A stretch of DNA of 64,000 nucleotides, taken from the NCBI RefSeq assembly GCF_020381325.1, contig NZ_JAGSPI010000007.1:124001-188000 (forward strand), read 5' to 3'. The DNA comes from Providencia vermicola. Its GTDB lineage: Bacteria; Pseudomonadota; Gammaproteobacteria; Enterobacterales; Enterobacteriaceae. Position numbers and translations under genes: made by a program. The stretch's first letter is position 1. Every line of letters starts with the position of its first letter. Below, piece by piece: positions 1-8,899 of this stretch. Under the pieces are notes generated by a model, which saw only the letters and a list, made by a program, of their open reading frames with translations, was not told the origin of the DNA and ran no database searches.

Positions 1-14
1 TTAAAAGTCCTTTT

Positions 15-707
15 CTATTTAAGGTGATTTATTACAAATTCCTTTGATTTGACTAAAATACGTTCCCATTGACGAATTTGGCTCCATTTTATATCCGTTT
101 GAAAGTAAGCATCAATTTCTGGGATGCGTCCATTTATATCACATCGATAATACCCCCCTTTTAAAGTTAACCAATTACAATCTATAATACTCGTAACTTC
201 ATCTTTGTCTTCAGACCAATAAACACGCCGTCTATCCAAATAACTTATTCCGTTATAAGTTATTGCATCTTCTTTTAAATACTCAATAAAATACAAATCA
301 AGCTCATCATCATAATAAACGCCACTTCTTTTACCAAAAAAATCATTATTTATCGAATTATCCCTAAACTTATTCATTGTTGCATTGCTATTCGTCAATG
401 GCTTTACCGCTATTTTTATCTCCTCCTTATTTTGGTCTGCTTTAATTCTATCGACAGGTTTCATTTCTGGCCATGTCATTCTTAAGGGCAACACAGTAAA
501 ATTAGCATCGCATCCTTTTTTATTATTTATTGCTCTACGATCAAAATAGCTGTACCCCTCATATTCAGCAATAAAGTCAACATATTCCCGAGGAACTTCA
601 ACAACATTACCGTTAAACTTCCCACATACAAACCCAGGTCTGTTGTTTGCATTAATAACACACGAAAACAATAATAATGGAAATATTAAATAAATATTAA
701 ATCGCAT
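15..707 (-). CDS. Exported protein of unknown function, possible immunity-type protein
   Basis: About 230 residues. The upstream in-frame TTG at 725 overlaps the GAGG ribosome-binding sequence, so ATG at 707 is the likely start. The N-terminus is a hydrophobic signal (FNIYLIFPLLLFSCVINA), cleaved either by signal peptidase I or, less likely, at the LFSC lipobox-like site. The mature part seems to hold two related segments: YSYFDRR followed by a Cys-Asp-Ala-Asn stretch, and later ISYLDRR followed by an Asp-Cys-Asn stretch. The gene lies 41 bp downstream of another small exported protein in the same orientation. I do not recognise the family. Its style (small, exported, AT-rich, paired) fits immunity proteins of secreted antibacterial effectors, but no effector is in view because the window ends here. 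Confidence 0.6.
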   Translation of the reverse strand: MRFNIYLIFPLLLFSCVINANNRPGFVCGKFNGNVVEVPREYVDFIAEYEGYSYFDRRAINNKKGCDANFTVLPLRMTWPEMKPVDRIKADQNKEEIKIAVKPLTNSNATMNKFRDNSINNDFFGKRSGVYYDDELDLYFIEYLKEDAITYNGISYLDRRRVYWSEDKDEVTSIIDCNWLTLKGGYYRCDINGRIPEIDAYFQTDIKWSQIRQWERILVKSKEFVINHLK

Positions 708-748
708 CTTTTGCTTATACCTCAAGATTCGTTAATTCATATATATGG

Positions 749-1366
749 TCAATACTTTGCCATAGATAATATTTTACCCATCCGTTTATGCCATTTATTA
801 ACTATGGTTTTTTCTTTATCGTTTGCTTTTTTTCCTTTTTCCAACATCACTTTCATTAAGCTGTATATCACCGATAATTCTTGTCCTCTATCGCCTGACG
901 CTTCCATGATTTTTTGCCAGTAGAATTCTTTTTGTTTTTCGTCTAATACAGAAAACACAACGCCTAATACCCAAGCCTCTTCTGGAATTTTATTACGTAA
1001 CATGACTAAATAATGTAACTCATCGGCTTCTTTGTAAGTCATATCGCGAGAGACATTTTCCCCAGTACTTTGCTTTATTAGCTTACTATTTAATACTGTG
1101 AGAGTTTCTAATGCATGGTCATAATGTAGTTTATCCATTAACTCTTTATTGATAGGCTTACCTTTTTCTTTCATTACCAGATAAAAATAATCTGCCACTA
1201 TGCGCCCAAAAATGGGTGAGCCATATTTATTCTCATAAAGATATTGGTCGACTGCTCTGATTGTTTCTATTGAGCTATAATTGGCCTTTGAATAATTAGA
1301 AATACTTAAGAAGAAAATAACTGTTAATAACACCGATTTCTTATATTTTAAAATTAAGCCAAACAC
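749..1366 (-). CDS. Exported protein of unknown function
   Basis: About 205 residues. I choose the GTG at 1366 because a strong AAGGAG lies 7 bases before it. The longer frame from a TTG at 1441 adds a non-conserved-looking hydrophobic and basic stretch with no ribosome-binding site. The N-terminus (YKKSVLLTVIFFLSISNYSKA) is a signal peptide, so the protein should be periplasmic or secreted. The remainder is mainly helical and charged, with no motif I recognise. It is the first gene of a probable two-gene operon with the exported protein at 15-707. The pair is AT-rich compared with the core genes to its right, which suggests accessory DNA. No function is assigned. Confidence 0.6.
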   Translation of the reverse strand: MFGLILKYKKSVLLTVIFFLSISNYSKANYSSIETIRAVDQYLYENKYGSPIFGRIVADYFYLVMKEKGKPINKELMDKLHYDHALETLTVLNSKLIKQSTGENVSRDMTYKEADELHYLVMLRNKIPEEAWVLGVVFSVLDEKQKEFYWQKIMEASGDRGQELSVIYSLMKVMLEKGKKANDKEKTIVNKWHKRMGKILSMAKY

Positions 1367-1780
1367 GTTAACACTCCTTATTAAAAATAATTTCAGACAT
1401 AACAGCTTTGATAATTTATGAAAAATAAAAACATGCGGCAATATATGATATTATTAAATATAGTTTTACCGCTATTTAGTTAAAAACTAATTTATTAGAC
1501 AAAAGATAAACATCAATTAACAAATTCAGGAAATAATAAAGAAAACTGTATTTACACCTTTAAATTTAAAAAATGGATTAAAACCATTATGTTGCTAACC
1601 GTGATCTACCCGTCGTAATCACAACCTAAAAGTACGCTTTAGTTTCATTCCTTAACTAAATTCTTTATTATGTCTATAAAATTTTTAACGATTTTGCATC
1701 ATTATTTACTGTACATATTTCCTGTTTAGCTTAGGATCTACCCTGACTTTGTTGATTAATCGTCCGAAGAGTGATATTTC
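1367..1780. other. AT-rich intergenic region upstream of maeA
   Basis: This 414 bp spacer lies between two divergent transcription units. It must carry the promoter of the exported-protein pair (ribosome-binding site at about 1374-1379, minus strand) and that of maeA. It is rich in A/T runs, and I found no convincing operator, RNA gene or short ORF in it. Confidence 0.4.
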
Positions 1781-3478
1781 ATGGAACATGAATACGAAAC
1801 AAAACGCCCTCTCTATATCCCCTATGCTGGCCCAATTTTACTTGAATTCCCTTTATTGAATAAAGGCAGTGCGTTCACTGAAGAAGAGCGCGCAAACTTC
1901 AACCTGCATGGCTTGCTGCCTGAGCAAGTTGAAACTATCGAAGAGCAAGTTGAACGTGCTTATCGTCAATTAATTGATTTTAAGACTGATATTGATAAAC
2001 ACATCTACCTAAGAAACATTCAAGATACCAACGAAACCTTATTCTATCGCTTGATTGATGCCCACTTAACTGAAGTGATGCCAATCATCTACACTCCAAC
2101 TGTGGGTGAGGCGTGCGAACATTTCTCTGATATCTATCGTCGTGCCCGTGGTTTATTTATTTCTTATCCAAACCGCGCACATATTGACGATATGCTGCAA
2201 AATGCTACAAAACAAAACGTAAAAGTCATCGTTGTCACAGATGGTGAGCGTATTTTAGGCCTTGGTGACCAAGGTATCGGCGGTATGGGCATTCCAATTG
2301 GTAAGCTGTCACTGTATACCGCATGTGGCGGTATCAGCCCTGCTTATACCTTACCAATTGTTATTGATGTAGGAACGAATAACCCACAACGCTTGAATGA
2401 CCCGCTGTATATGGGATGGCGTCATCCACGTATTACTGGCGACGAGTATAACGAATTCCTCGATGAGTTTGTGCAAGCCGTTAAGCGCCGTTGGCCAAAT
2501 GTTTTACTGCAATTTGAAGACTTCGCACAGAAAAATGCGATGCCATTGTTAACCCGCTACCGTGATGAGCTTTGCTGCTTTAACGATGATATTCAAGGAA
2601 CTGCGTCCGTAGCATTAGGTAGCCTCATCGCCGCCAGCAATGCCGCAGGCAGTAAATTAAGTGACCAACGTGTGACGTTCTTGGGTGCAGGTTCTGCAGG
2701 TTGTGGTATTGCCGAGCAAATCATTGCCCAAATGAAATCCGAAGGGTTAAGCGACGAAGAAGCTCGCTCACGCATTTACATGGTTGACCGCTTTGGTTTA
2801 TTGACGGATAAACTCCCTAACCTACTCGATTTCCAAGCAAAATTAACACAGAACAGTGCTAATTTAGCCAGTTGGGATGTGGGCAGTGATTCAATTTCGC
2901 TGCTGGATGTGGTTCGCAATGCCAAACCAACTATTTTGATTGGCGTTTCAGGCCAAGCGGGCTTGTTCACTGAAGAAATCATCAAAGAGATGCATAAACA
3001 CTGTGAACGCCCAATTGTGATGCCATTGTCGAACCCAACCTCACGCGTTGAAGCTCGCCCAGAAGACATCATCAACTGGACAGACGGAAAAGCATTAGTT
3101 GCAACAGGCAGCCCGTTTAGCCCAGTGTCTTACAAAGACCAAGTTTTCCCAATTGCCCAGTGCAATAACTCCTATATTTTCCCAGGAATTGGCCTAGGGG
3201 TTATCGCATCAGGTGCAAAACGTGTTACAGATGGCATGTTAATGGCTGCTAGCCGCGCATTAGCAAGCTGTTCACCGTTGGCGAAAAATGGCGAAGGTGC
3301 TTTGTTACCATTGCTATCGGATATCCAAGATGTTTCGCGCGTTATTGCCAAACAAGTTGCCAAAGAAGCGCAAGTACAAGGCGTGGCAACCGTCACATCT
3401 GACAGCGCTTTAGATGAAGCCATTGAACGCAATTTCTGGAAACCAGAATATCGTACTTATAAGCGTACTTCGTTCTAA
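1781..3478 (+). CDS. maeA: NAD-dependent malic enzyme
   Basis: Cytoplasmic oxidative decarboxylase converting malate to pyruvate and CO2 with reduction of NAD+. At 565 residues it equals the length of E. coli MaeA (SfcA). The malic N-terminal domain holds the catalytic tyrosine in [14 protein letters not shown] (Tyr104) and the lysine of [10 protein letters not shown] (Lys175). Metal-binding acids are visible in FEDF (Glu246, Asp247) and FNDDIQGT (Asp270). The NAD-binding domain starts with the Rossmann motif GAGSAG near 302. It is transcribed alone and ends in a hairpin-rich spacer. Confidence 0.97.
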   Translation: MEHEYETKRPLYIPYAGPILLEFPLLNKGSAFTEEERANFNLHGLLPEQVETIEEQVERAYRQLIDFKTDIDKHIYLRNIQDTNETLFYRLIDAHLTEVMPIIYTPTVGEACEHFSDIYRRARGLFISYPNRAHIDDMLQNATKQNVKVIVVTDGERILGLGDQGIGGMGIPIGKLSLYTACGGISPAYTLPIVIDVGTNNPQRLNDPLYMGWRHPRITGDEYNEFLDEFVQAVKRRWPNVLLQFEDFAQKNAMPLLTRYRDELCCFNDDIQGTASVALGSLIAASNAAGSKLSDQRVTFLGAGSAGCGIAEQIIAQMKSEGLSDEEARSRIYMVDRFGLLTDKLPNLLDFQAKLTQNSANLASWDVGSDSISLLDVVRNAKPTILIGVSGQAGLFTEEIIKEMHKHCERPIVMPLSNPTSRVEARPEDIINWTDGKALVATGSPFSPVSYKDQVFPIAQCNNSYIFPGIGLGVIASGAKRVTDGMLMAASRALASCSPLAKNGEGALLPLLSDIQDVSRVIAKQVAKEAQVQGVATVTSDSALDEAIERNFWKPEYRTYKRTSF

Positions 3479-3498
3479 TTTATTATTTATCATATTGA

Positions 3499-3520
3499 AA
3501 GGCGCATAAAATTGCGCCTT
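3499..3520 (+). terminator. Hairpin after maeA (first copy)
   Basis: AAGGCGCA and TGCGCCTT form a perfect 8 bp stem around TAAAAT, 20 bases after the maeA stop. It lacks a strong T-run. A nearly identical hairpin recurs at 3662-3683. Confidence 0.5.
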
Positions 3521-3661
3521 GAGGTTGTTGACAAAGCAGGATAAAAGCGTGGTTTTTCCTGCTTTGTGTTATCAGCCGAAAATCAATAAATTGATTTTCC
3601 TTTGTTTTTTTCAAAACCTATCCAACCTGCTGTCAAACCTAATCGGTTTGTCAGCAGTCTG
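3521..3661. repeat. 141 bp hairpin-rich element between duplicated hairpins
   Basis: The stretch contains ACAAAGCAGG pairing with CCTGCTTTGT (3531-3540 and 3558-3567), a small AAAATCAA/TTGATTTT stem, and CTGCTGTCAAACC pairing with GGTTTGTCAGCAG with one mismatch. It is bounded on each side by a copy of the same 22 bp palindrome. It carries no ORF and may be a small mobile or repetitive intergenic element, or a compound terminator. Confidence 0.4.
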
Positions 3662-3690
3662 AAGGCGCATCAAATTGCGCCTTTTTTATT
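3662..3690 (+). terminator. Rho-independent terminator (second hairpin copy)
   Basis: AAGGCGCA, loop TCAAAT, TGCGCCTT, followed directly by a T-run. It is a convincing intrinsic terminator for maeA and differs by one base in the loop from the hairpin at 3499-3520. Confidence 0.75.
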
Positions 3691-3801
3691 TGCCTCATTA
3701 ATCTGAAAAAAGAGAAAATACCCGAGTTCAGATAATGGTAAATTGCGCTAATGGCTTAGCTTATTTAATATATCAATACAAAACGAAGATAGGATATTGA
3801 A

Positions 3802-4701
3802 ATGGCTGCCCCTTTAGAGACACATATTCCCCATAAACCGAAGTTTTCCATTTGGGCCATGGCACTCACCTTATTGATAGTCGCCATAAATATCACCGTT
3901 TATTTTTATCAGCTTACCTATGCAGCGCCCCTTGATTCCCAAGAAAATAACTTATTAATATTTGGTGCAAATGTTTACCAACTCTCCTTAACTGGTGATT
4001 GGTGGCGCTACCCAATGAGTATGGTGTTGCATTCAGGGGGCTTTCACCTCGCCTTAAATACCTTGGCACTGTTTGTAATAGGGATTGAATGTGAGCGAAC
4101 ATACGGCAAATTCAGATACCTCGCTATCTACCTATTTTCAGGTATTGGTGCAGCCTTTTTTAGTGCTTATTGGCAATATAGTGAGAGTATTCGTGAAGCC
4201 ACTAGCCGTGTATCAATGAATTCATGGAACAGCTTATACTTACCTGATAATACGGTTTATATCACTGTCAGTATCGGTGCATCAGGCGCCATTATGGGGT
4301 TGGCTGCCGCTTCGGTTATTTATCTTTTAAAAGCCCTGAATAACCCTAATTTGTCCATCGAAGAAAAAAGCCAATTAAAACGCCCGCTGTATAATATCAT
4401 TGGGATGATTGCTTTAACTTTAGTGAATGGTTTGCAGTCTGGCATTGATAACGCAGCCCATATTGGCGGGGCTATTTTAGGGGCAGTCATTAGTGGTGCT
4501 TTTGTTCTCGCACCGCAATCTACGCCGTTGGCGAAACACCTTTCCAGCCTATTGATTTCAGTGATTGCAGCGGGATTACTTATTTTCGCGTTGCAGCACT
4601 ATTCGTCCTCGCAAGATGAAGACCTAAATGATGAGCGCGTTTTTATTTACCAAGAGATGGAAAAAGAACTGAATCACCTAAAGAAATGGGATTTAGATTA
4701 G
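3802..4701 (+). CDS. aarA: Rhomboid intramembrane serine protease, AarA-like
   Basis: A 299-residue inner-membrane protease that cleaves transmembrane substrates within the bilayer. Catalytic Ser161 lies in GASGA and catalytic His220 in NAAHIGGA. The WWR motif (67-69) and the His77/His82/Asn86 pattern around the oxyanion hole are present, and hydrophobic segments fit the 6+1 helix bacterial rhomboid layout. The sequence closely resembles P. stuartii AarA as I remember it (stretches such as YQLSLTGDWWRYP and SAYWQY). AarA is known to activate the Tat secretion component TatA by removing an N-terminal extension, which allows export needed for a quorum-sensing signal. TatA is not in this window. 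The gene is monocistronic and convergent with the TSUP gene. Confidence 0.93.
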   Translation: MAAPLETHIPHKPKFSIWAMALTLLIVAINITVYFYQLTYAAPLDSQENNLLIFGANVYQLSLTGDWWRYPMSMVLHSGGFHLALNTLALFVIGIECERTYGKFRYLAIYLFSGIGAAFFSAYWQYSESIREATSRVSMNSWNSLYLPDNTVYITVSIGASGAIMGLAAASVIYLLKALNNPNLSIEEKSQLKRPLYNIIGMIALTLVNGLQSGIDNAAHIGGAILGAVISGAFVLAPQSTPLAKHLSSLLISVIAAGLLIFALQHYSSSQDEDLNDERVFIYQEMEKELNHLKKWDLD

Positions 4702-4708
4702 CTCACTT

Positions 4709-4739
4709 GCCCTATTATTCACAATATCAATAATAGGGC
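4709..4739. terminator. Bidirectional terminator between aarA and TSUP gene
   Basis: GCCCTATTATT (4709-4719) pairs perfectly with AATAATAGGGC (4729-4739) across a 9-base loop, between two convergent stop codons. Confidence 0.75.
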
Positions 4740-4746
4740 TATCTGT

Positions 4747-5529
4747 TTAAAAAGAGAATAAATTCAATGTCATCATGACTGCACTGCAGGTGATCAGTAA
4801 CAGGGTAATGTATTGAAATGTGCGCTCTGACAGGTGAACCAACAAATATTTTGCTACAGGCATGACAATCAATGCGCCCACACATAAAATAAGTGCCAGT
4901 TTTAAGTCAGTATACCCTTCCTGCGCATAGGCCAAGGCAGATGACCCCGACAATACCGTTGTGACAAAAATCGAGGTGCCTATCGCCTGTTTAATATTCA
5001 ATTGCATGTAACGTAACAACATGGGCAAGACAACCACTCCACCACCAACACCTGTGGCACCAAGCACAATTCCTGCTAGCACTGCTGGGAGTGCCATGGA
5101 CTTCAATTGGGAGGTTTGCACCACCGTTATCTTTGCTGGCGCAGCAAAAAACATTCTCTGCACAAATAAATAAAGGGAAAAAATAATTGCTGCTGCAACG
5201 AGAAGGTTAATCCCCCACTCAACTTGTTTTTCATACCCCTCAAGGCTACCCAGCCATGTCACCAACAAACTGGCTAAAAATGTACTTGGCAACATAATTG
5301 CTAAAACAATCATTGCCCCTTTGAAGGGAATATTCCCAAGGCGAAAATGCATATATGAGGAGGATATCTTCATCAACATCGATAAAAAGTTCGCCGTTGC
5401 CACCGCAGCCAATGCATTTAAGCCGAAAAAGTAAGTGAGTATTGGCAAGACAATTACCCCGCCGCCAACCCCCGTAGTGCTAATAATCAGCCCGATTACT
5501 GCACCGATGGCTAACTCCGTTAAAATCAT
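4747..5529 (-). CDS. TSUP (TauE/SafE) family membrane transporter
   Basis: A 260-residue inner-membrane protein with about eight hydrophobic segments. Two glycine-rich repeats, GLIISTTGVGGGVIVLP near the N-terminus and GATGVGGGVVVLPML in the second half, are the hallmark of the sulfite exporter TauE/SafE family. Members move small organic or sulfur anions; the substrate here is unknown. The start codon overlaps the murR stop codon, so the two are almost certainly co-transcribed and translationally coupled. That places the transporter in the MurNAc cluster. It has no obvious role in known MurNAc metabolism, so its part in the operon is an open question. Confidence 0.85.
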   Translation of the reverse strand: MILTELAIGAVIGLIISTTGVGGGVIVLPILTYFFGLNALAAVATANFLSMLMKISSSYMHFRLGNIPFKGAMIVLAIMLPSTFLASLLVTWLGSLEGYEKQVEWGINLLVAAAIIFSLYLFVQRMFFAAPAKITVVQTSQLKSMALPAVLAGIVLGATGVGGGVVVLPMLLRYMQLNIKQAIGTSIFVTTVLSGSSALAYAQEGYTDLKLALILCVGALIVMPVAKYLLVHLSERTFQYITLLLITCSAVMMTLNLFSF

Positions 5530-6374
5530 TAATTCTTGCCTTGTATCAGGGCTCGCCGCCCTTTTTGTAGTGCAGCATCAGCATCACTGTCTGCGAGTGT
5601 CAAATATTTAAAAAACAGCGTGTCGAACGTCACCATCTGCAAAACTTGTGGGGTAATAACCCCAAGCTGTGTGTGCTGTTCATCATAAAAGTACGGTAAA
5701 GTGAAATCGGCCAGCTTTGTTGCATCATCTTGCCCAAAACGGCATAAGGCAACAGTAGAACAACCTGCTTCTTTGGCAGAACGCAGCATGTTATTGATTT
5801 CTTGCGTATTACCACGTGCAGTAACCGCAATGGCAAAATCATCGGCACTTAAGTTCGCAGAGTAGCTCAGTTGAACATGTAGGTCATAACTAAATAAGGT
5901 GTGCTTATTTACTCGAATCAGTTTATGGAAAATATCACTCGCTACAATCGCTGAAGAACCAATCCCAAACAACACAATACGTTTGGCATTTACCATACGC
6001 TTAGCGACCTCATCAACCATTGATGGCTCTAATAGTTCGAGGGATTTTTCAATCGCTGAAATAAACATTTGCCCCGTTTTTGCAATAATTTGAGCCGTAT
6101 CATCACTGCGGCTCAAATTACCATACAGGCTTTCCGCTTTGTGTTGCTTCTCATCGGAGAGATAATCCACCTTAAATTCAGGATAGCCACGGTAACCCAT
6201 TTGGCGTGAAAAGCGAATAACAGACGCGCTACTAACCCCTGCCGCTTGAGCTAATTCAGCAGCATTCATGGCAATTAAGCTTTCGCGATTATCAAGTAAA
6301 AATTTCGCGATCCGCTGTTCAGTGCCTTTACCTCTCGTCTGCAAGCTTTCCAGTTTTACCGTCAGTGTCGACAT
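5529..6374 (-). CDS. murR: MurR/RpiR-family transcriptional regulator
   Basis: A 281-residue regulator with an N-terminal helix-turn-helix (about 1-77, including AAELAQAAGVSSASVIRFSR) and a C-terminal SIS sugar-phosphate-binding domain (about 120-260, including VLFGIGSSAIVASDI). In E. coli, MurR represses murQP and responds to MurNAc 6-phosphate; length and context match. An AGGAA ribosome-binding site precedes the ATG at 6374. It lies 17 bp after murP in the same orientation, whereas E. coli murR is divergent from murQP. The perfect palindrome overlapping a TATAAT before murQ (8746-8760) is its most likely operator. Confidence 0.9.
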   Translation of the reverse strand: MSTLTVKLESLQTRGKGTEQRIAKFLLDNRESLIAMNAAELAQAAGVSSASVIRFSRQMGYRGYPEFKVDYLSDEKQHKAESLYGNLSRSDDTAQIIAKTGQMFISAIEKSLELLEPSMVDEVAKRMVNAKRIVLFGIGSSAIVASDIFHKLIRVNKHTLFSYDLHVQLSYSANLSADDFAIAVTARGNTQEINNMLRSAKEAGCSTVALCRFGQDDATKLADFTLPYFYDEQHTQLGVITPQVLQMVTFDTLFFKYLTLADSDADAALQKGRRALIQGKN

Positions 6375-6391
6375 GGCTATTCCTTATTTAA

Positions 6392-7753
6392 TTATTTTTC
6401 AGGATCGGTGAAGCCTATTATCATACTGGCAATGAATCCGACAATCCATGCACCTGCAACGGCAATGAGGAAATCAAGGATTTGGCCATCACCCACTAAT
6501 GGGATTAACGATAACCCTGCGGTGCCAAATGGGATGATGATACCCACATGGAAGAACGCCATTAACGCCCCGCCCGCTGCACCACCAATACAACCTGCAA
6601 TGAAAGGTTTGCCTAGGGGCAATGACACACCGAATAACAGCGGTTCACCCACACCAAAGATCCCCACAGGTAACGCACCGACTAAGGTTTTTTTCAGGCG
6701 TTGATTTTTGGTTTTTAAGAATACCCAGAAACAGGAACCCACTTGCCCCATACCGCCCATCGCTAAGATAGGGAATAAGTAGTTTAAACCAAAGGTTTGT
6801 AAGATTTCTGCGTGGATTGGGATTAAGCCTTGGTGCAAACCTGTTAATAATAAGAACAGGAAGCTGCCGCCTAAGATCCCACCCGTTGCAACCGCACCGC
6901 CACCACTATTTAATAATGCAACGGAGACACCTTGCGCCAAAATTTGGTTTAAATAATGACCTGCAGGTTGGAATACCGCAATTGCCACCATCGCCGAGAC
7001 TAAAATAGTCACAAATGGTGTCACTATCAGATCTAAACTCTCTTTGATAATGCTTCTAAACCATACTTCAAATTTGGAGGAGAACACCACCACCATCAAG
7101 ACCGCAAAAATACCGCCGCTATTTGGCACTAGTTTTGAGCCGAACAAGGTGATATCCGCTAACCCTGGCATTGACAACAAGCCCGCCATCACCGCACCAA
7201 TCGATGTTGATGCCCCTAACTCTTTTGCGGTATTAACCCCAATCATAATCGATAGGTAAGCAAACACCGCACTGCCAATTAACTTCAATAACTTGAACAG
7301 CTCAGGGAACTGATCGACTACTTCAGGTGCGACTAAACGGACGATATTAATCAGCCCCATAATCAGACCACAACCAATTAGTGCAGGAATGGTTGGTACG
7401 AAAATCGCGGCTAATGTATTGAGGGTACGGCGAATTGAGAAACCTTTTTTCTTTTCAGGTTCTGTATTTTCTGTGCTTGCTGCGCCGCTGCCTTGCATAC
7501 GTTTATTCATCACAGAAAACACTTTTGCCGCAGTTCCCATACCAACGATCACTTGCTGTTGTTCACCGTTAAAAATAACGCCTTTTACCCCTTCAATTTG
7601 CTTTAAAGCTTCGGCATCAAATTTTTCATTATCTTTTAAGACTAAACGGATGCGAGTCATGCAGTGAGTCAATGTTGCCACGTTCTCAAAGCCGCCCGCA
7701 TATTTTTCTATTTCTCTGGCGAGTACTTCCAGATGTTCTATTTTATTAGCCAT
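6392..7753 (-). CDS. murP: PTS N-acetylmuramic acid transporter, EIIBC component
   Basis: A 453-residue phosphotransferase permease. The N-terminal EIIB domain (about 1-85) has the phosphorylated cysteine in LTHCMTRIRL (Cys31). The rest is a glucose-superfamily EIIC domain with about ten membrane segments and the conserved GVGEPLLFGV stretch near the C-terminus. No EIIA domain is fused, so phosphate must come from a separate EIIA (Crr in E. coli). Linkage to murQ and murR supports uptake of MurNAc as its 6-phosphate. The gene sits 58 bp after murQ and just before murR, forming one operon. Confidence 0.92.
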   Translation of the reverse strand: MANKIEHLEVLAREIEKYAGGFENVATLTHCMTRIRLVLKDNEKFDAEALKQIEGVKGVIFNGEQQQVIVGMGTAAKVFSVMNKRMQGSGAASTENTEPEKKKGFSIRRTLNTLAAIFVPTIPALIGCGLIMGLINIVRLVAPEVVDQFPELFKLLKLIGSAVFAYLSIMIGVNTAKELGASTSIGAVMAGLLSMPGLADITLFGSKLVPNSGGIFAVLMVVVFSSKFEVWFRSIIKESLDLIVTPFVTILVSAMVAIAVFQPAGHYLNQILAQGVSVALLNSGGGAVATGGILGGSFLFLLLTGLHQGLIPIHAEILQTFGLNYLFPILAMGGMGQVGSCFWVFLKTKNQRLKKTLVGALPVGIFGVGEPLLFGVSLPLGKPFIAGCIGGAAGGALMAFFHVGIIIPFGTAGLSLIPLVGDGQILDFLIAVAGAWIVGFIASMIIGFTDPEK

Positions 7754-7811
7754 ATCGTTCCCCTAATGTTGGCAAAGCTATTTCCATAACTTACCCGCAT
7801 TTTCCCATTTA

Positions 7812-8729
7812 TTAACGGCGAGTTTCTAACAAGCTATCCAATGTAGTATTTGGATGTTGTTGAACGAGTTCCGTTGCTTGCTGTGCATTAATTTGTAACT
7901 CAAACATCAAAATTGCGCGTCGTGGATGGTAATCCACTTGCTCTAATAACTGTGCTGCGGCTTCGGTATCAATACCGCAAACTTCACTGACAATGCGTTC
8001 TGCGCGGCGCAATAACTTATAATTACTTGCGACAACATCAACCATTAAATTGGTGTGAATGCGCCCTAAACGCCCCATCACACATGTGCTTAACATGCCT
8101 AAAATCATTTTTTGTGCGGTGCCGCTTTTCATCCGTGTTGAGCCCGATAACACTTCAGGCCCAACATCAGGAGCGATAGCTAATTTCGCCACATCACTGA
8201 TTAACCCGTGACCACGTGTGGTGATCGCAACAGTTAATGCGCCAATTTCATTGGCATATTCAATACCTGCAAGGGTAAAAGGGGTTCGCCCGCTCGCCGC
8301 AATACCGACAACCACATCCTTTGCAGTGAGTTGGCGTTTTTTTAACTCATCAATAGCCGCATCCGTTGAATCTTCAATATTTTCAACTGCTTTTAGCATT
8401 GCATCATGGCCACCTGCAATAATGGATTGGACTAATTCAGGTGAGGTACCAAAGGTTGGGGGGCACTCTGCACTGTCTAATACCGCCAGACGACCAGAGG
8501 TACCTGCACCAATATAAAATAGCCGTCCACCTTGTTTCATGCACTGTGCAATAGCATCAACCGCTTGCGCAATATTCGGTAAAACTTGTTGAATAGCCCC
8601 AGCAACTGTCGCATCCGCTTGGTTAATCGCAGTGGCCATCGCTAACGTTTCCAACCGTGAAAACTGTAATGTCTCATGGTTGAGTTCATTTTTTAGGCAG
8701 TCGCTCAGTGTATTTTCTGCTAGAGACAT
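7812..8729 (-). CDS. murQ: N-acetylmuramic acid 6-phosphate etherase
   Basis: A 305-residue cytoplasmic SIS-domain lyase that removes D-lactate from MurNAc 6-phosphate to give GlcNAc 6-phosphate, which NagA and NagB then process. The sugar-phosphate site IGAGTSGRLAVLD is near 73-85. Glu88 (AECPPTFG) and Glu119 (ENIED) correspond to the catalytic acids Glu83 and Glu114 of the 298-residue E. coli enzyme. It is the first gene of murQ-murP-murR-TSUP. The promoter region directly upstream has a perfect TGAAAT-TAT-ATTTCA palindrome. Confidence 0.96.
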   Translation of the reverse strand: MSLAENTLSDCLKNELNHETLQFSRLETLAMATAINQADATVAGAIQQVLPNIAQAVDAIAQCMKQGGRLFYIGAGTSGRLAVLDSAECPPTFGTSPELVQSIIAGGHDAMLKAVENIEDSTDAAIDELKKRQLTAKDVVVGIAASGRTPFTLAGIEYANEIGALTVAITTRGHGLISDVAKLAIAPDVGPEVLSGSTRMKSGTAQKMILGMLSTCVMGRLGRIHTNLMVDVVASNYKLLRRAERIVSEVCGIDTEAAAQLLEQVDYHPRRAILMFELQINAQQATELVQQHPNTTLDSLLETRR

Positions 8730-8745
8730 TAAAACACCCTCACAT

Positions 8746-8760
8746 TGAAATTATATTTCA
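8746..8760. promoter_or_regulatory. Probable MurR operator overlapping the murQ -10 box
   Basis: TGAAATTATATTTCA is a perfect inverted repeat 17 bp before the murQ start. Read on the minus strand it contains a consensus TATAAT. RpiR-family proteins commonly bind TGAAA/TTTCA dyads, and E. coli MurR is reported to bind over the murQ -10 region, so repression by occlusion is likely here. Confidence 0.6.
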
Positions 8761-8899
8761 TAAAAAATTACTATATATGAACTTTAATTTCAAATAAAAT
8801 CACAACAAATGAATATTTTCGTCAGCGAATATGATCGCTCTCACAGTTCATTCAAGGAAAAATGATGTGTTTGCCGGCCATGAAAGACCGGCTATCAGG

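Noticed and set aside
2593-3432. Several long antisense frames inside maeA (and similar ones in murP, ybiT, hasR and others)
   Set aside because: They are shadows of strongly conserved genes, following codon-position bias on the other strand.
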